The notes under the pieces are model-generated. The model searched no databases, was not told the origin of the DNA, and saw nothing but the letters and a program-made list of their open reading frames with translations. The position numbers and the translations under genes are program-made. Positions 35,216 to 44,826 of a DNA stretch of 64,000 nucleotides are shown here, piece after piece (the first letter of the stretch is position 1; every line of letters starts with the position of its first letter). This stretch comes from Roseburia_C sp051879315 (lineage in GTDB: Bacteria; Bacillota; Clostridia; Lachnospirales; Lachnospiraceae), in the NCBI GenBank assembly GCA_051879315.1, contig JBJELW010000090.1:61582-125581 (forward strand), in the 5' to 3' direction.

Positions 35216-35244
35216 TTGACAAATAGGGCGTGGGACTTTATATT
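35216..35244 (+). promoter_or_regulatory. Promoter of cysK
   Basis: TTGACA (35216-35221), 17 bases, TATATT (35239-35244), starting 7 bases after the iscR stop. An AT-rich stretch follows. cysK is therefore able to be expressed apart from the nifS operon. Confidence 0.75.
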
Positions 35245-35299
35245 ATAATTAATTCATATAAAAACGGTAGGAAATATGTAAATTAAAGGAGAAGATGGT

Positions 35300-36232
35300 A
35301 TGGCAAAAATTTATAAGGGAACATTAGGACTCATTGGAAACACCCCGTTGGTAGAGGTTATCAATGTGGAGAAGGCAAACAATCTGAAGGCTACGGTTTT
35401 GGCGAAGCTGGAGTACTTTAATCCGGCTGGTAGCGTGAAGGATCGTGTAGCAAAGGCTATGATCGAGGACGCAGAGGAGAAGGGCCTTTTGAAGGAAGGA
35501 TCCGTAATCATCGAGCCCACTTCCGGAAATACCGGAATCGGTCTGGCAGCTATCGCAGCAGCCAAGGGATATCGAATCATTCTTACCATGCCTGAGACCA
35601 TGAGTGTGGAGCGAAGAAATATTTTGAAGGCCTATGGTGCTGAATTGGTATTGACCGAGGGCAGCAAAGGTATGAAGGGAGCCATTGCCAAGGCGGATGA
35701 ACTGGCAAAGGAGATCCCCGGAAGCTTCATTCCCGGTCAGTTTGTAAACCCGGCAAATCCTAAGGCACACAGAGAGACCACCGGACCGGAAATCTGGAAC
35801 GATACGGACGGAAAGGTAGACATTTTTGTTGCCGGTGTAGGTACCGGCGGAACCGTAACCGGAGTAGGTGAGTACTTAAAATCTCAGAATTCTAACGTGA
35901 AGGTTGTAGCAGTGGAGCCTGCGACTTCCCCTGTATTGTCTAAGGGTGAGAGTGGCCCTCACAAGATTCAGGGAATTGGCGCCGGATTTGTTCCGGATGT
36001 GTTGAACACATCAGTTTATGATGAGATTATTGCAGTGGAAAATGACGATGCATTCCGTGTGGCTAAGGAACTGGCAAAGCAGGAGGGCGTGCTGGTAGGT
36101 ATTTCTTCCGGAGCAGCACTTTATGCAGCTATTGAACTGGCAAAGAGACCGGAGAACGAAGGCAAGACCATTGTGGTATTGTTGCCGGATACCGGAGATC
36201 GTTATTACTCAACACCGCTGTTTGTTGAATAG
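35300..36232 (+). CDS. cysK: Cysteine synthase A
   Basis: O-acetylserine sulfhydrylase; makes cysteine from O-acetylserine and sulfide. 310 residues. PLP lysine in NPAGSVKDRVAKAMI, the EPTSGNTGIGLA substrate loop and GVGTGGTVTGVG phosphate loop are intact. The sulfur-supplying role fits the adjacent cysteine desulfurase, which consumes cysteine. Confidence 0.97.
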   Translation: MAKIYKGTLGLIGNTPLVEVINVEKANNLKATVLAKLEYFNPAGSVKDRVAKAMIEDAEEKGLLKEGSVIIEPTSGNTGIGLAAIAAAKGYRIILTMPETMSVERRNILKAYGAELVLTEGSKGMKGAIAKADELAKEIPGSFIPGQFVNPANPKAHRETTGPEIWNDTDGKVDIFVAGVGTGGTVTGVGEYLKSQNSNVKVVAVEPATSPVLSKGESGPHKIQGIGAGFVPDVLNTSVYDEIIAVENDDAFRVAKELAKQEGVLVGISSGAALYAAIELAKRPENEGKTIVVLLPDTGDRYYSTPLFVE

Positions 36233-36262
36233 TTTTCACTTCAGTCCACGTATTTTTAATAG

Positions 36263-36306
36263 AACCGTCTCATATACTGTTAGAGAGTATATGAGGCGGT
36301 TTTTTA
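36263..36306 (+). terminator. cysK terminator overlapping the next gene's ribosome site
   Basis: A 16-bp stem (AACCGTCTCATATACT at 36263-36278 with 36286-36301, one G-T pair) followed by TTTTTT. It ends at the GTG start of the next gene, and its 3' arm holds the only plausible ribosome site (GAGG, 36293-36296). Confidence 0.9.
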
Positions 36307-37134
36307 GTGAAGAAGAAAACGTTCAAAAAGAAAACATGTTTTGCCCTGTTAATTTTGTTTGCAATCCTTTTTGGCGCGGGGCGGTGGACAGCCACAGCGG
36401 TGGATCAGTGGCAGAGTACCTTTTCCGTGGTGCCAAGCAGTGAGAATTGGGGGCTGGGTTTTGGTGAGCCCGGAACACAACCTACGGGAAATGTTTCCGC
36501 TGCTGAGTTGAAAAAATATGATGCATACTATGTGGGGAATGCAGACGAGAAAAAAATCTATCTTACATTTGACTGTGGATATGAGAACGGAAATACGGAG
36601 CCGATTTTAGATGCCTTAAAAAAGCATAATGTCTCCGCTACTTTTTTTGTGGTGGGACATTTTCTCGAAACTTCTCCGGATATTGTGAAACGTATGGTGG
36701 CAGAGGGACATACGGTGGGCAATCATACCTATCATCACCCGGATATGTCCTCCATCTCGGACATTGCCTCCTTCCAGAAGGAAGTGGAGGATGTGGAAAG
36801 TCTGTTTGAAGAAATCACGGATACCCAGATGAGTCGTTTCTATCGTCCGCCTCAGGGAAAATACAGTGTGACGAATCTGTCTATGGCGCAGGAATTGGGT
36901 TATCAGACCTTTTTCTGGAGCCTGGCTTATGTGGATTGGTATCAGGATGACCAGCCCACGCAGGAGGAGGCGTACGAAAAACTTTTGGGGAGAATTCACC
37001 CCGGGGCCATTGTGCTTTTGCACAGCACTTCCTCTACTAATGCAGAGATTCTGGATGACCTTTTGACTAAATGGGAAGAGATGGGCTACTCCTTCGGTAC
37101 GCTGGAGGAACTGGTAGCGGAGGCAAATTCCTGA
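36307..37134 (+). CDS. Polysaccharide deacetylase (PdaA-like)
   Basis: 275 residues; a single N-terminal membrane or signal segment (FALLILFAILFGAGRW), then a NodB-type domain: YLTFDCGYENGNT, the metal-binding GNHTYHHPDM, and FYRPPQGKYS. Order and length agree with PdaA, which removes acetyl groups during muramic-lactam formation in spore cortex; other peptidoglycan deacetylases remain possible. Start GTG at 36307, whose ribosome site lies inside the preceding terminator stem. Confidence 0.88.
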   Translation: MKKKTFKKKTCFALLILFAILFGAGRWTATAVDQWQSTFSVVPSSENWGLGFGEPGTQPTGNVSAAELKKYDAYYVGNADEKKIYLTFDCGYENGNTEPILDALKKHNVSATFFVVGHFLETSPDIVKRMVAEGHTVGNHTYHHPDMSSISDIASFQKEVEDVESLFEEITDTQMSRFYRPPQGKYSVTNLSMAQELGYQTFFWSLAYVDWYQDDQPTQEEAYEKLLGRIHPGAIVLLHSTSSTNAEILDDLLTKWEEMGYSFGTLEELVAEANS

Positions 37135-37165
37135 ACCAAACGGGATAAAAAAGGTAGGGAAAACG

Positions 37166-37984
37166 ATGATTGAACTGATAAAAGCGATTTTTTTGGGAGT
37201 TGTAGAGGGGATCACCGAGTGGCTCCCCATCAGCAGTACCGGTCACATGCTTTTAGTGGACCGTTTCCTGCAGTTGAAGCAGAGCGCTGCTTTTAAGGAA
37301 GTCTTTTTTGTGGTGATTCAGCTGGGGGCCATTATGGCTGTAGTTGTTTTATACTGGAAACGGATGGTGCCTGCGGCGTGGTCGGAGACGGGAAAATTGT
37401 CCGTGAAATGGGATGTGGTCCGATTGTGGATGAAGGCGGCAGTTGCCTGTATTCCCGGAGCTGTGGTTACCCTTTTGTTTGATGATTGGATGGAGCAGCA
37501 TCTACACACACCCGTAGTCATCGCTGCCACACTGATTTTATATGGTGTGTGGTTTCTTGTGGTTGAGAGAAGGAAGAAGCGGAAAGTAAGGATTGAGAGT
37601 TTAGAACAGATTACTTATCCGGTGGCGCTGGGAATCGGCCTTTTCCAGGTGCTTGCTATCGTGCCGGGTACCTCGCGCTCCGGAGCCACCATCCTGGGGG
37701 CTTTGCTGCTGGGGGTTTCCCGGGTGGCGGCGGCTGATTTTGTGTTTTTTCTGGCTGTGCCGGTGATGTTTGGCTGGAGTCTGGTGAAATTGGTAAAAAT
37801 TGGATTTTTATTCACCACACCTGAGATTTTTATACTTCTGGCAGGAACCGTCACAGCCTATCTGGTTTCTCTTGTTGTGATCCGTTATTTTCTGAAATAT
37901 ATAAAAAATCATGATTTTCGTGTATTTGGCTGGTATCGCATTGTGCTGGGAATATTGGTGCTGCTTGTGACCATAATATTTTAA
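37166..37984 (+). CDS. uppP: Undecaprenyl-diphosphatase (UppP/BacA)
   Basis: 272 residues with about seven to eight membrane helices. The two signature segments EGITEWLPISSTGHM and VPGTSRSGATI are present and hold the catalytic Glu, Ser and Arg. It recycles the lipid carrier for peptidoglycan and can give bacitracin tolerance. It follows the deacetylase by 31 bases, so the pair may be co-expressed in wall synthesis. Confidence 0.96.
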   Translation: MIELIKAIFLGVVEGITEWLPISSTGHMLLVDRFLQLKQSAAFKEVFFVVIQLGAIMAVVVLYWKRMVPAAWSETGKLSVKWDVVRLWMKAAVACIPGAVVTLLFDDWMEQHLHTPVVIAATLILYGVWFLVVERRKKRKVRIESLEQITYPVALGIGLFQVLAIVPGTSRSGATILGALLLGVSRVAAADFVFFLAVPVMFGWSLVKLVKIGFLFTTPEIFILLAGTVTAYLVSLVVIRYFLKYIKNHDFRVFGWYRIVLGILVLLVTIIF

Positions 37985-38044
37985 ATCTAGTGATTATTTA
38001 CACGATTTCTGTAGAAAATGGTCAAAATCTAGTGGATTTACTCC

Positions 38045-38073
38045 TTGATATCTTTCAGTGGGAGTATTAAGAT
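38045..38073 (+). promoter_or_regulatory. Promoter of the MBL/wall-binding protein
   Basis: TTGATA (38045-38050), 17 bases, TAAGAT (38068-38073), 49 bases before the ATG. It lies inside a longer open frame, which supports the start at 38123. Confidence 0.7.
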
Positions 38074-38122
38074 AGGTACTGAGCGCGTAAAATTGCGTAG
38101 AAGAAGTAAAGGAGTGAATGAG

Positions 38123-40783
38123 ATGAAACATAAACTGCAGACACTGGTTACAATCTTTTTTTTGGGCCTGCTGGTTTGTATAGGAAACACAGAAAGGGTA
38201 AAGGCCGAAAGCACACAGGAATATGTGACGGTGAAGTATTACCTGGAAACGGTGAAGGATGCAAATTGCATTGGGGAGCAGAAGGTGCCATATACGGGAC
38301 TGTCCAAGGTGCAGAATGTTGAGCAGCTGCAGCTGGATAATAACGTGATTCAGGCTTATCATACCCAGGGAAAAGCAGCAGAACGTTACCGTTCCGGAAG
38401 GGTGGTAAGTTATGATGTGGCTACCCAGACCGCCTGCGTGGTATACGAGAAGGTCAGCTATACGGTCGTGTTTTATCAGGACAGCGTCACCGGAAAGAAA
38501 CTGGGAACTGTTACGCAAGCTGGATATGTGGGGGATGTGATCACGAATCGTTCTTTGGGAAAAAGTTTGAGGAATACATATTTGCCGGAGAGTGGGTATT
38601 TATCAGGACAGCTGTATCAGCAGACTACACTGAGTGATGAGGATAATATCCAGGTGAAGGTGGTGTATCATCCTATTGTGGAACAGTCAAGGATTTATTT
38701 TTACAATGTGGTGGGAACATCCGACTATTCATCCGATGCGATTTTGATTGAGTCTAACGGCCACTTTGGGCTGGTGGATTGTGGGGAGGATCTAGATTAT
38801 CCAAATGGCAGTAATCCGAAGTATCCGGCCCGTAACGGAATTGCTACACAGGCTTATGCGGATCCCCAGGATCTGATTAATTTTATTTCATCTAAGGGCG
38901 TGACCGAACTGGATTTTATTATTTTCACCCATGCCCACAGTGATCATATGGGTGCGGCAGATGAAATTCTGGATGCCTTTGATGTGGACACGGTCTATGC
39001 GAGAGAATATGATGATAAATATATAACCGATGAAACCAGACTCTGGGACACACAGTATGTTTATGATTGCATGATCCAGGCAGTAAAAAAATACGGAGTT
39101 ACTTTAGTACAGGATTTTGACGAGGACAATACAAGTTTTCAGTTTCAGGATCTGATGATCCAGATTAAAAACTATGAGACCGATTATGAGGAGGATGGTG
39201 TTACCCGTCAGGCAAAGTGGGATGACAATGAGAATTCCCTGGGCGTGCTGGTGACGGATAGCTACGAACATAAGATTTTTCTTGCCGGTGATATTGATAA
39301 TATTGACGGGGACGAGGACAAGCTGGCCCAGGATTCGGATTTGTGGAACCTGACTGTATTGAAAGTGGCTCATCATGGTGGAACCGGTTCTAGTACCACC
39401 AACTTTTTGAATGCAACCAATCCCCAATATGCGGTGGTTACCAATTCACAGTATCTCATGGATCAGGTGGTCTATAATCAATTGGTAAATATGGGAACCC
39501 AGATGTATTTTGTTCTTTCCTGCAAGGAGGGAATCACGCTGGATGTTCCGGAGATTGAGTTTACTAAGGAGCAGGAGTACAGTGGATGGGAATATGATAC
39601 GGGATTAAAAAAGACATATTACTATGTGGACGGTGCAAAGCTGCGGGATTGCGAGGAAAAGATAAACGGTAAAACCTACCGGTTCCGCAAGGACGGGTCT
39701 GCGTACAACATGGAATGGTACCAGGATGAGAGCACCGGTGACTGGTATTATTATGGAAAAGACAATGCCAGAGTGGAAAATGACTGGGTGCTGTATAAGG
39801 ATGAGTATTACTATGTGGATGAAAAAGGCCGGATGAAGAAGAGCACATGGCTGACGTTAAAAGGTAAGACTTATTATCTGCAGGACGATGGAGTGATGCT
39901 TGCCGGGGGCTGGTATGAGGTAGACGGAAAAACGTATTATTTTGATAAGAGTGGAGCCCGTGCAGAAGATCAGTGGATCAAAGTCGATAATGAATGGTAT
40001 TACCTGGATAAGGATTACAGCCGTGTGGATGACAGCTGGATTACTTACAAAGAAGATGTGTATTACCTGGATAAAAATGGTAAGATGGTAGCTGAAAAGT
40101 GGGTAAAACGGAATGACAGATGGTATTATCTGCAAAAGGATGGTACTATGTATGAAGGATCCGGCTGGTGGCAGCTGAATAATAAATGGTATTATCTGCG
40201 TGATGACAGTTCCAAAATCACAGAAGACTGGGTATTGGATAATGCAATATGGTATTACCTGGACAAGGACGGTGTCATGCTCAGCAGCCAGTGGGAACTT
40301 GTGAATGGAAAATGGTATTATTTTAAATCCAGTGGAGCCATGGTGGACGGAGGCTGGTATCAGGTCCGTAACATCTGGTATTATTTCTATGACAGTGGAG
40401 CCATGTATGAAAATGAGTGGGTTCTCTACAAAAATGACTGGTACTACATGGGAGCAGACGGAGCTATGCAGGCATCAGACTGGAGTCTGGTGGGTGGCAA
40501 ATGGTATTATTTTGATAAGGATGGTATCATGTTGTCCGACTGCTGGGGCTATATTAATGGCAAATGGTACTATTTTGGCGAAAGTGGAGCCATGTACGAG
40601 AGACAGTGGCTGCTTTATAAGAACAAATGGTATTATCTCAACGAAAATGGGGCGATGCTTGCCTCCAGCTGGCTTTTGGATGGAGGAAAATGGTATTATC
40701 TTCAGGCGGATGGAACCATGGCGGTGAACACCACCATCAATGGAAAATACCGAATCAATAAGCAGGGAGTCTGGGTAAAATAA
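38123..40783 (+). CDS. Secreted MBL-fold hydrolase with 17 wall-binding repeats
   Basis: 886 residues. Signal peptide to about residue 29; a beta-rich part with YTVVFYQDSVTGKKLGTVTQ-type sequence (MucBP-like); a metallo-beta-lactamase domain of the ComEC-like type with FTHAHSDHMGAADEIL (about 270), LAGDIDNIDGDED and KVAHHGG; then from about 510 to the end 17 repeats of about 20 residues with the core KWYYLDKDGxM, the choline/glucan-binding (CW) repeat type. The start at 38123 follows AAAGGAG. It should sit on the cell surface and hydrolyse an unknown phosphodiester or other substrate. Confidence 0.88.
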   Translation: MKHKLQTLVTIFFLGLLVCIGNTERVKAESTQEYVTVKYYLETVKDANCIGEQKVPYTGLSKVQNVEQLQLDNNVIQAYHTQGKAAERYRSGRVVSYDVATQTACVVYEKVSYTVVFYQDSVTGKKLGTVTQAGYVGDVITNRSLGKSLRNTYLPESGYLSGQLYQQTTLSDEDNIQVKVVYHPIVEQSRIYFYNVVGTSDYSSDAILIESNGHFGLVDCGEDLDYPNGSNPKYPARNGIATQAYADPQDLINFISSKGVTELDFIIFTHAHSDHMGAADEILDAFDVDTVYAREYDDKYITDETRLWDTQYVYDCMIQAVKKYGVTLVQDFDEDNTSFQFQDLMIQIKNYETDYEEDGVTRQAKWDDNENSLGVLVTDSYEHKIFLAGDIDNIDGDEDKLAQDSDLWNLTVLKVAHHGGTGSSTTNFLNATNPQYAVVTNSQYLMDQVVYNQLVNMGTQMYFVLSCKEGITLDVPEIEFTKEQEYSGWEYDTGLKKTYYYVDGAKLRDCEEKINGKTYRFRKDGSAYNMEWYQDESTGDWYYYGKDNARVENDWVLYKDEYYYVDEKGRMKKSTWLTLKGKTYYLQDDGVMLAGGWYEVDGKTYYFDKSGARAEDQWIKVDNEWYYLDKDYSRVDDSWITYKEDVYYLDKNGKMVAEKWVKRNDRWYYLQKDGTMYEGSGWWQLNNKWYYLRDDSSKITEDWVLDNAIWYYLDKDGVMLSSQWELVNGKWYYFKSSGAMVDGGWYQVRNIWYYFYDSGAMYENEWVLYKNDWYYMGADGAMQASDWSLVGGKWYYFDKDGIMLSDCWGYINGKWYYFGESGAMYERQWLLYKNKWYYLNENGAMLASSWLLDGGKWYYLQADGTMAVNTTINGKYRINKQGVWVK

Positions 40784-40841
40784 AAAGAACTAATCCCGTT
40801 CTTCCATATAGTTACGATAATCATCAGAAAATGGAGCGATT

Positions 40842-42350
40842 ATGGCAAAAGCGATTATGATACAGGGAACCATGTCAAGTGCGGGGAAAAGCTTTCTGGT
40901 GGCCGGGCTGTGCAGGATTTTTGCGCAGGACGGTTACCGGGTGGCGCCCTTTAAATCCCAGAACATGGCCCTTAATTCCTTTATCACAAAGGAAGGGCTG
41001 GAGATGGGACGGGCTCAGGTGATGCAGGCGGAGGCGGCAGGTGTGGCGCCTTCGGTTTGCATGAATCCCATTTTACTAAAGCCCACCAATGATACGGGAT
41101 CCCAGGTAATCGTAAACGGAAAAGTCCTTGGCAATATGAATGCTAGGGACTATTTTGCGTTTAAAAGGCAGTTGATTCCGGATATTATGGAGGCTTATCA
41201 CCGGCTGGAGGAAATCTCAGACATCATTGTCATCGAAGGGGCCGGCAGTCCGGCAGAGATCAATCTGAAGGAGGATGATATTGTTAACATGGGGCTGGCT
41301 AAGCTGGTGGATGCTCCGGTGTTTTTAGTGGGAGATATCGACCGGGGAGGAGTGTTTGCCCAGCTCTATGGGACCCATGCACTGCTTGAGCCGGAAGAAC
41401 AGGCACGGATCAAAGGACTGATCATCAACAAGTTCCGTGGAGATCAGACTATTTTGGATCCAGGGATCGTTATGCTACAGGAACGTACACATTTGCCTGT
41501 GGTAGGGGTGGTGCCTTACTTACATGTGGCGTTGGATGATGAGGACAGTCTTTCCGGGCGATTTTCAGAGCATCCGGTGGAGGCGGTGGATCTGGTGGTC
41601 ATCCGATTTCCCCGTATTTCCAATTTTACGGATTTTTCTGTATTTGAGCGGATGGAAGGGGTGTCCGTGCGGTATGTAGACCGGCCGGACAAGCTGGGTC
41701 AGCCGGATATGGTGATCCTGCCTGGCAGCAAAAACACCATGGGAGACCTAAAATGGATGCGGCAGAACGGCATGGAGGCAGCCATAAAAAAATATGCCCA
41801 GCGCGGAGTCCTGTTCGGAATCTGCGGAGGCTACCAGATGCTGGGAAATTCCATTCAGGACCCTCTGGGGGTGGAGGATGGCGGCAGAATGGCCGGCATG
41901 GAGCTGTTACCCATTGATACGGTGCTGGAGGGGGAAAAAATCACCAGACAGGTTAAGGGTACTTTTCTTCCTATGGACGGGGTATTTGAGAAACTGGGCG
42001 GAAAGGCGTTTGAAGGCTATGAGATTCATATGGGACGCAGTAGTTTGTCTGTAAACAACAATGCGAATGCACTGACCCGTATGATATTGGAATCGGGAGA
42101 TTGCTTTGATACCGGCGTGGCCGGGTGCCGCATTTACGGCAGCTATGTCCATGGAATTTTCGACGGATCGGATATCGCAGATACCATCGTCCGGACGCTG
42201 GCAAAGCGAAAGGGCATCGACTGGAATCAGCATCGGACTTTGGATTATGCTGAGTTTAAAGAGCAACAGTATGATAAGCTGGCAGCATGTCTGAGGCAAT
42301 CCCTGGATATGGATTATATTTACAATTGTCTGGGAGGCTGGAGAATATGA
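40842..42350 (+). CDS. cbiP: Cobyric acid synthase
   Basis: ATP- and glutamine-dependent amidation of adenosylcobyrinic diamide at four side chains. 502 residues. N-terminal QGTMSSAGKSFLVAGL P-loop-like segment and PFKSQNMALNS; C-terminal glutaminase with Cys in FGICGGYQMLG and His in YVHGIFD. First gene of the cobalamin cluster; its stop overlaps the cobT start by 4 bases. No cobalamin riboswitch is recognised in the 58 bases upstream. Confidence 0.97.
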   Translation: MAKAIMIQGTMSSAGKSFLVAGLCRIFAQDGYRVAPFKSQNMALNSFITKEGLEMGRAQVMQAEAAGVAPSVCMNPILLKPTNDTGSQVIVNGKVLGNMNARDYFAFKRQLIPDIMEAYHRLEEISDIIVIEGAGSPAEINLKEDDIVNMGLAKLVDAPVFLVGDIDRGGVFAQLYGTHALLEPEEQARIKGLIINKFRGDQTILDPGIVMLQERTHLPVVGVVPYLHVALDDEDSLSGRFSEHPVEAVDLVVIRFPRISNFTDFSVFERMEGVSVRYVDRPDKLGQPDMVILPGSKNTMGDLKWMRQNGMEAAIKKYAQRGVLFGICGGYQMLGNSIQDPLGVEDGGRMAGMELLPIDTVLEGEKITRQVKGTFLPMDGVFEKLGGKAFEGYEIHMGRSSLSVNNNANALTRMILESGDCFDTGVAGCRIYGSYVHGIFDGSDIADTIVRTLAKRKGIDWNQHRTLDYAEFKEQQYDKLAACLRQSLDMDYIYNCLGGWRI

Positions 42351-43414
42351 CAAAAGATGAAATTATGCAGATTCGGATTGAGGAGCCAACTCGGGAAATG
42401 TATGATGCGGTGAAACAGGTCTGGGATGAGATCGGCAAGCCCCTGGATAGTCTGGGATGCTTTGAGGATATGATTTGCCGTATTGGTGCCATCCGGGGAA
42501 CTACGGAGGTACGTGTGACGAAGCGGGCAGTGATTACCATGTGTGCAGATAACGGAATCGTAGCGGAGGGAGTCAGTCAGTCCGGGCAGGAAGTGACTGC
42601 AATCGTGGCGGCCAATATGGCCCGGGGAATTTCTTCCGTATGCAGGATGGCACATTTGGCAGGGGCAGACGTGATTCCGGTGGACATTGGAATCGCAACT
42701 GAAATCTGTGAACCGAATTTGCGGAACCGAAAAGTTGCAATGGGCACCAGAAATTTTCTGCAGGAGCCTGCCATGACGGAGGGGGAATGTGCCCGGGCCA
42801 TAGGAGTGGGCATAGAGATGGTGAAAACTTGCAGCGGAAAAGGATATGAGCTATTGGCTACCGGTGAGATGGGAATCGGCAATACCACCACCAGCAGCGC
42901 GGTGGCGGCAGCTCTGCTGCAGCGTGTTCCTCATGAGATTGCCGGCCGGGGCGCGGGGCTCAGTGACCGGGGACTAAGGCGTAAGTATCAGGTGATCGGG
43001 GAGGCCATCGAAAAGTATGACCTCTATCATGCGGACCCTTTTACTATTTTAAAAACGGTGGGAGGTCTGGATATTGCAGGTCTCACAGGTGTGTTTATCG
43101 GAGGGGCCCTGTGCCACATTCCGGTGATTATTGACGGAGTCATTTCCGCAGTGTCGGCACTTTTGGCGGAGCGGCTGGTGCCCGGCTGTCGGAAATATAT
43201 GCTGGCTTCCCATGTCAGCCGGGAGCCGGCAGCGGCACAGATTCTGGAATTGCTGGAACTTACACCGGTTATTCACGCAAATCTGGCATTGGGGGAGGGA
43301 ACCGGTGCTGTGATGCTGATGCCCCTTTTGGATATGGCGCTTTCTGTGTATCAGAGTCATACCACCTTTGAAGATATCCGGGTGGAACAGTATCAGCGGT
43401 TTGAGGAAGTGTAA
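42347..43414 (+). CDS. cobT: Nicotinate-nucleotide:dimethylbenzimidazole phosphoribosyltransferase
   Basis: Activates the lower-ligand base as alpha-ribazole phosphate. 355 residues from the ATG at 42347 (ATGA overlap with cbiP). Typical segments: KPLDSLG, TMCADNGIVAEGVSQSG, EMGIGNTTTSSAV, GGLDIAGLTG and the catalytic Glu in ALGEGTGAVM. The lower ligand actually used cannot be deduced. Confidence 0.96.
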   Translation: MTKDEIMQIRIEEPTREMYDAVKQVWDEIGKPLDSLGCFEDMICRIGAIRGTTEVRVTKRAVITMCADNGIVAEGVSQSGQEVTAIVAANMARGISSVCRMAHLAGADVIPVDIGIATEICEPNLRNRKVAMGTRNFLQEPAMTEGECARAIGVGIEMVKTCSGKGYELLATGEMGIGNTTTSSAVAAALLQRVPHEIAGRGAGLSDRGLRRKYQVIGEAIEKYDLYHADPFTILKTVGGLDIAGLTGVFIGGALCHIPVIIDGVISAVSALLAERLVPGCRKYMLASHVSREPAAAQILELLELTPVIHANLALGEGTGAVMLMPLLDMALSVYQSHTTFEDIRVEQYQRFEEV

Positions 43415-43419
43415 CAGAT

Positions 43420-43950
43420 ATGATTCATGTGATTATCGGCGGCAGTGCCAGCGGAAAATCTGCTTATGCGGAGGAACTGGCCTGCAGCCTGGGGCAGGAT
43501 AAAAGTAAATACTATGTGGCTACCATGGAGGCCTATGGTGCGGAGGGGGCAGCCAGGGTAAAAAAGCACCGGAACATGCGCCGTGGAAAAGGATTTTGTA
43601 CCATCGAGAAACTTCGGGATATCGGAGCATTGGCCCGGCAAAAAAGACTGGAGGGCAGCGTGATTCTGTTGGAGTGCATATCCAATCTGGTGGCAAACGA
43701 GATGTTTGCGTCCCAATCTCCACTGCCGCCGGATCAGATCCCGGAGCAGATTCTTTCCGGTATCCGCAGTCTGGCAGAGACAGCAGAGCATCTGATTGTT
43801 GTCACCAATGATGTGTTCGGGGACGGGATTTCCTATGATGATACCACTATGACATATATCAGAACCTTGGGGACAGTGAATCAGATGCTGTCTGCCACGG
43901 CTCAGCAGGTGACAGAGGTGGTGTACTCTATTCCCTGTCGCATTGTCTGA
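43420..43950 (+). CDS. cobU: Adenosylcobinamide kinase/guanylyltransferase (CobU)
   Basis: 176 residues. The P-loop GGSASGKSAYAEELA is perfect, and the GMP-carrying His region is within KKHRNMRRGKGFCTIE. The second half departs from the norm: the usual SNEVGxGIVP reads TNDVFGDGISYDD. A second CobU-like protein at 44827 has the reverse pattern, so the two may be complementary. It follows cobT by 5 bases. Confidence 0.88.
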   Translation: MIHVIIGGSASGKSAYAEELACSLGQDKSKYYVATMEAYGAEGAARVKKHRNMRRGKGFCTIEKLRDIGALARQKRLEGSVILLECISNLVANEMFASQSPLPPDQIPEQILSGIRSLAETAEHLIVVTNDVFGDGISYDDTTMTYIRTLGTVNQMLSATAQQVTEVVYSIPCRIV

Positions 43951-43998
43951 CCATTTATGTTAAAATATATCTATTCAAAGGACAGGAGGGCAGAAGAT

Positions 43999-44769
43999 AT
44001 GTCAGTGATCAAATCCTGCATCATAGCATTTTCCATGTATTCCAAGATTCCGGTGCCACAGTTTACCTGGAAGGATAAAGACATGCGCTACGTTATGTTA
44101 TTTTTTCCCTGGGTGGGGCTTGTCATTGGCGTAGTTACTTTGTTATGGACCTGGCTGGCAGCCCGGCTGGGCGTTGGCAGCCTGTGCTTTGCATTGGTGG
44201 GAACGGTCATTCCCATTCTTTTATCCGGCGGGATTCATGTGGATGGCTATATGGACACCATGGATGCCTTTCATTCCTATCAGAACAGGGAAAAAAAGCT
44301 GGAAATCTTAAAGGATCCCCATATCGGCGCATTTTCTGTTATCAGTCTGGTGGTTTACTATCTGATTTATGTGGCGTCCTATCTGCAGTTGGACCGCTGG
44401 GGAATGGTGATGATTCTTGCGGCAGGTTTTTATCTTTCGAGAATCCTCAGTGGCATCGGTGTGGTGACTTTGAAATGTGCTAAGAGCGAGGGACTGGTGT
44501 ATCTTTTTGCAGATAAAGCCCAGGAGCGGATCGTCCGTGTGGGCCTGATACTGCAGCTTTTGCTTTGTGCAGCATTTATGTTGTGGCAGAGCCTCTTGGT
44601 GGGAAGTGCTGTTTTGCTGGGAGCCATGGTGGTTTTTGCCTACTACTGGTACCGGTCTTACCGTGAACTGGGGGGAATCACAGGAGATACCGCCGGTTAT
44701 TTTGTTACGGTGTGTGAATGTGTGACGGTGGTGATTCTTGCGGTATTTACCCGACTTTTCGGAGCCTAG
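43999..44769 (+). CDS. cobS: Adenosylcobinamide-GDP ribazoletransferase
   Basis: Membrane enzyme that joins adenosylcobinamide-GDP and alpha-ribazole. 256 residues from the ATG at 43999, preceded by AGGAGGGC; the frame continues upstream to 43957 without a good site. Features: FSMYSKIPVP, the conserved GGIHVDGYMDTMDA metal-binding segment and about six membrane helices. Confidence 0.95.
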   Translation: MSVIKSCIIAFSMYSKIPVPQFTWKDKDMRYVMLFFPWVGLVIGVVTLLWTWLAARLGVGSLCFALVGTVIPILLSGGIHVDGYMDTMDAFHSYQNREKKLEILKDPHIGAFSVISLVVYYLIYVASYLQLDRWGMVMILAAGFYLSRILSGIGVVTLKCAKSEGLVYLFADKAQERIVRVGLILQLLLCAAFMLWQSLLVGSAVLLGAMVVFAYYWYRSYRELGGITGDTAGYFVTVCECVTVVILAVFTRLFGA

Positions 44770-44826
44770 AGGACGGAGCACACGGATGTATCAGTAGAAC
44801 GGAAGAAAGGAAACAGACGAAAAAGG

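Noticed and set aside
40784..40841. Cobalamin riboswitch before cbiP
   Set aside because: The gap is too short for the roughly 200-base element and shows no B12-box-like sequence that I recognise.
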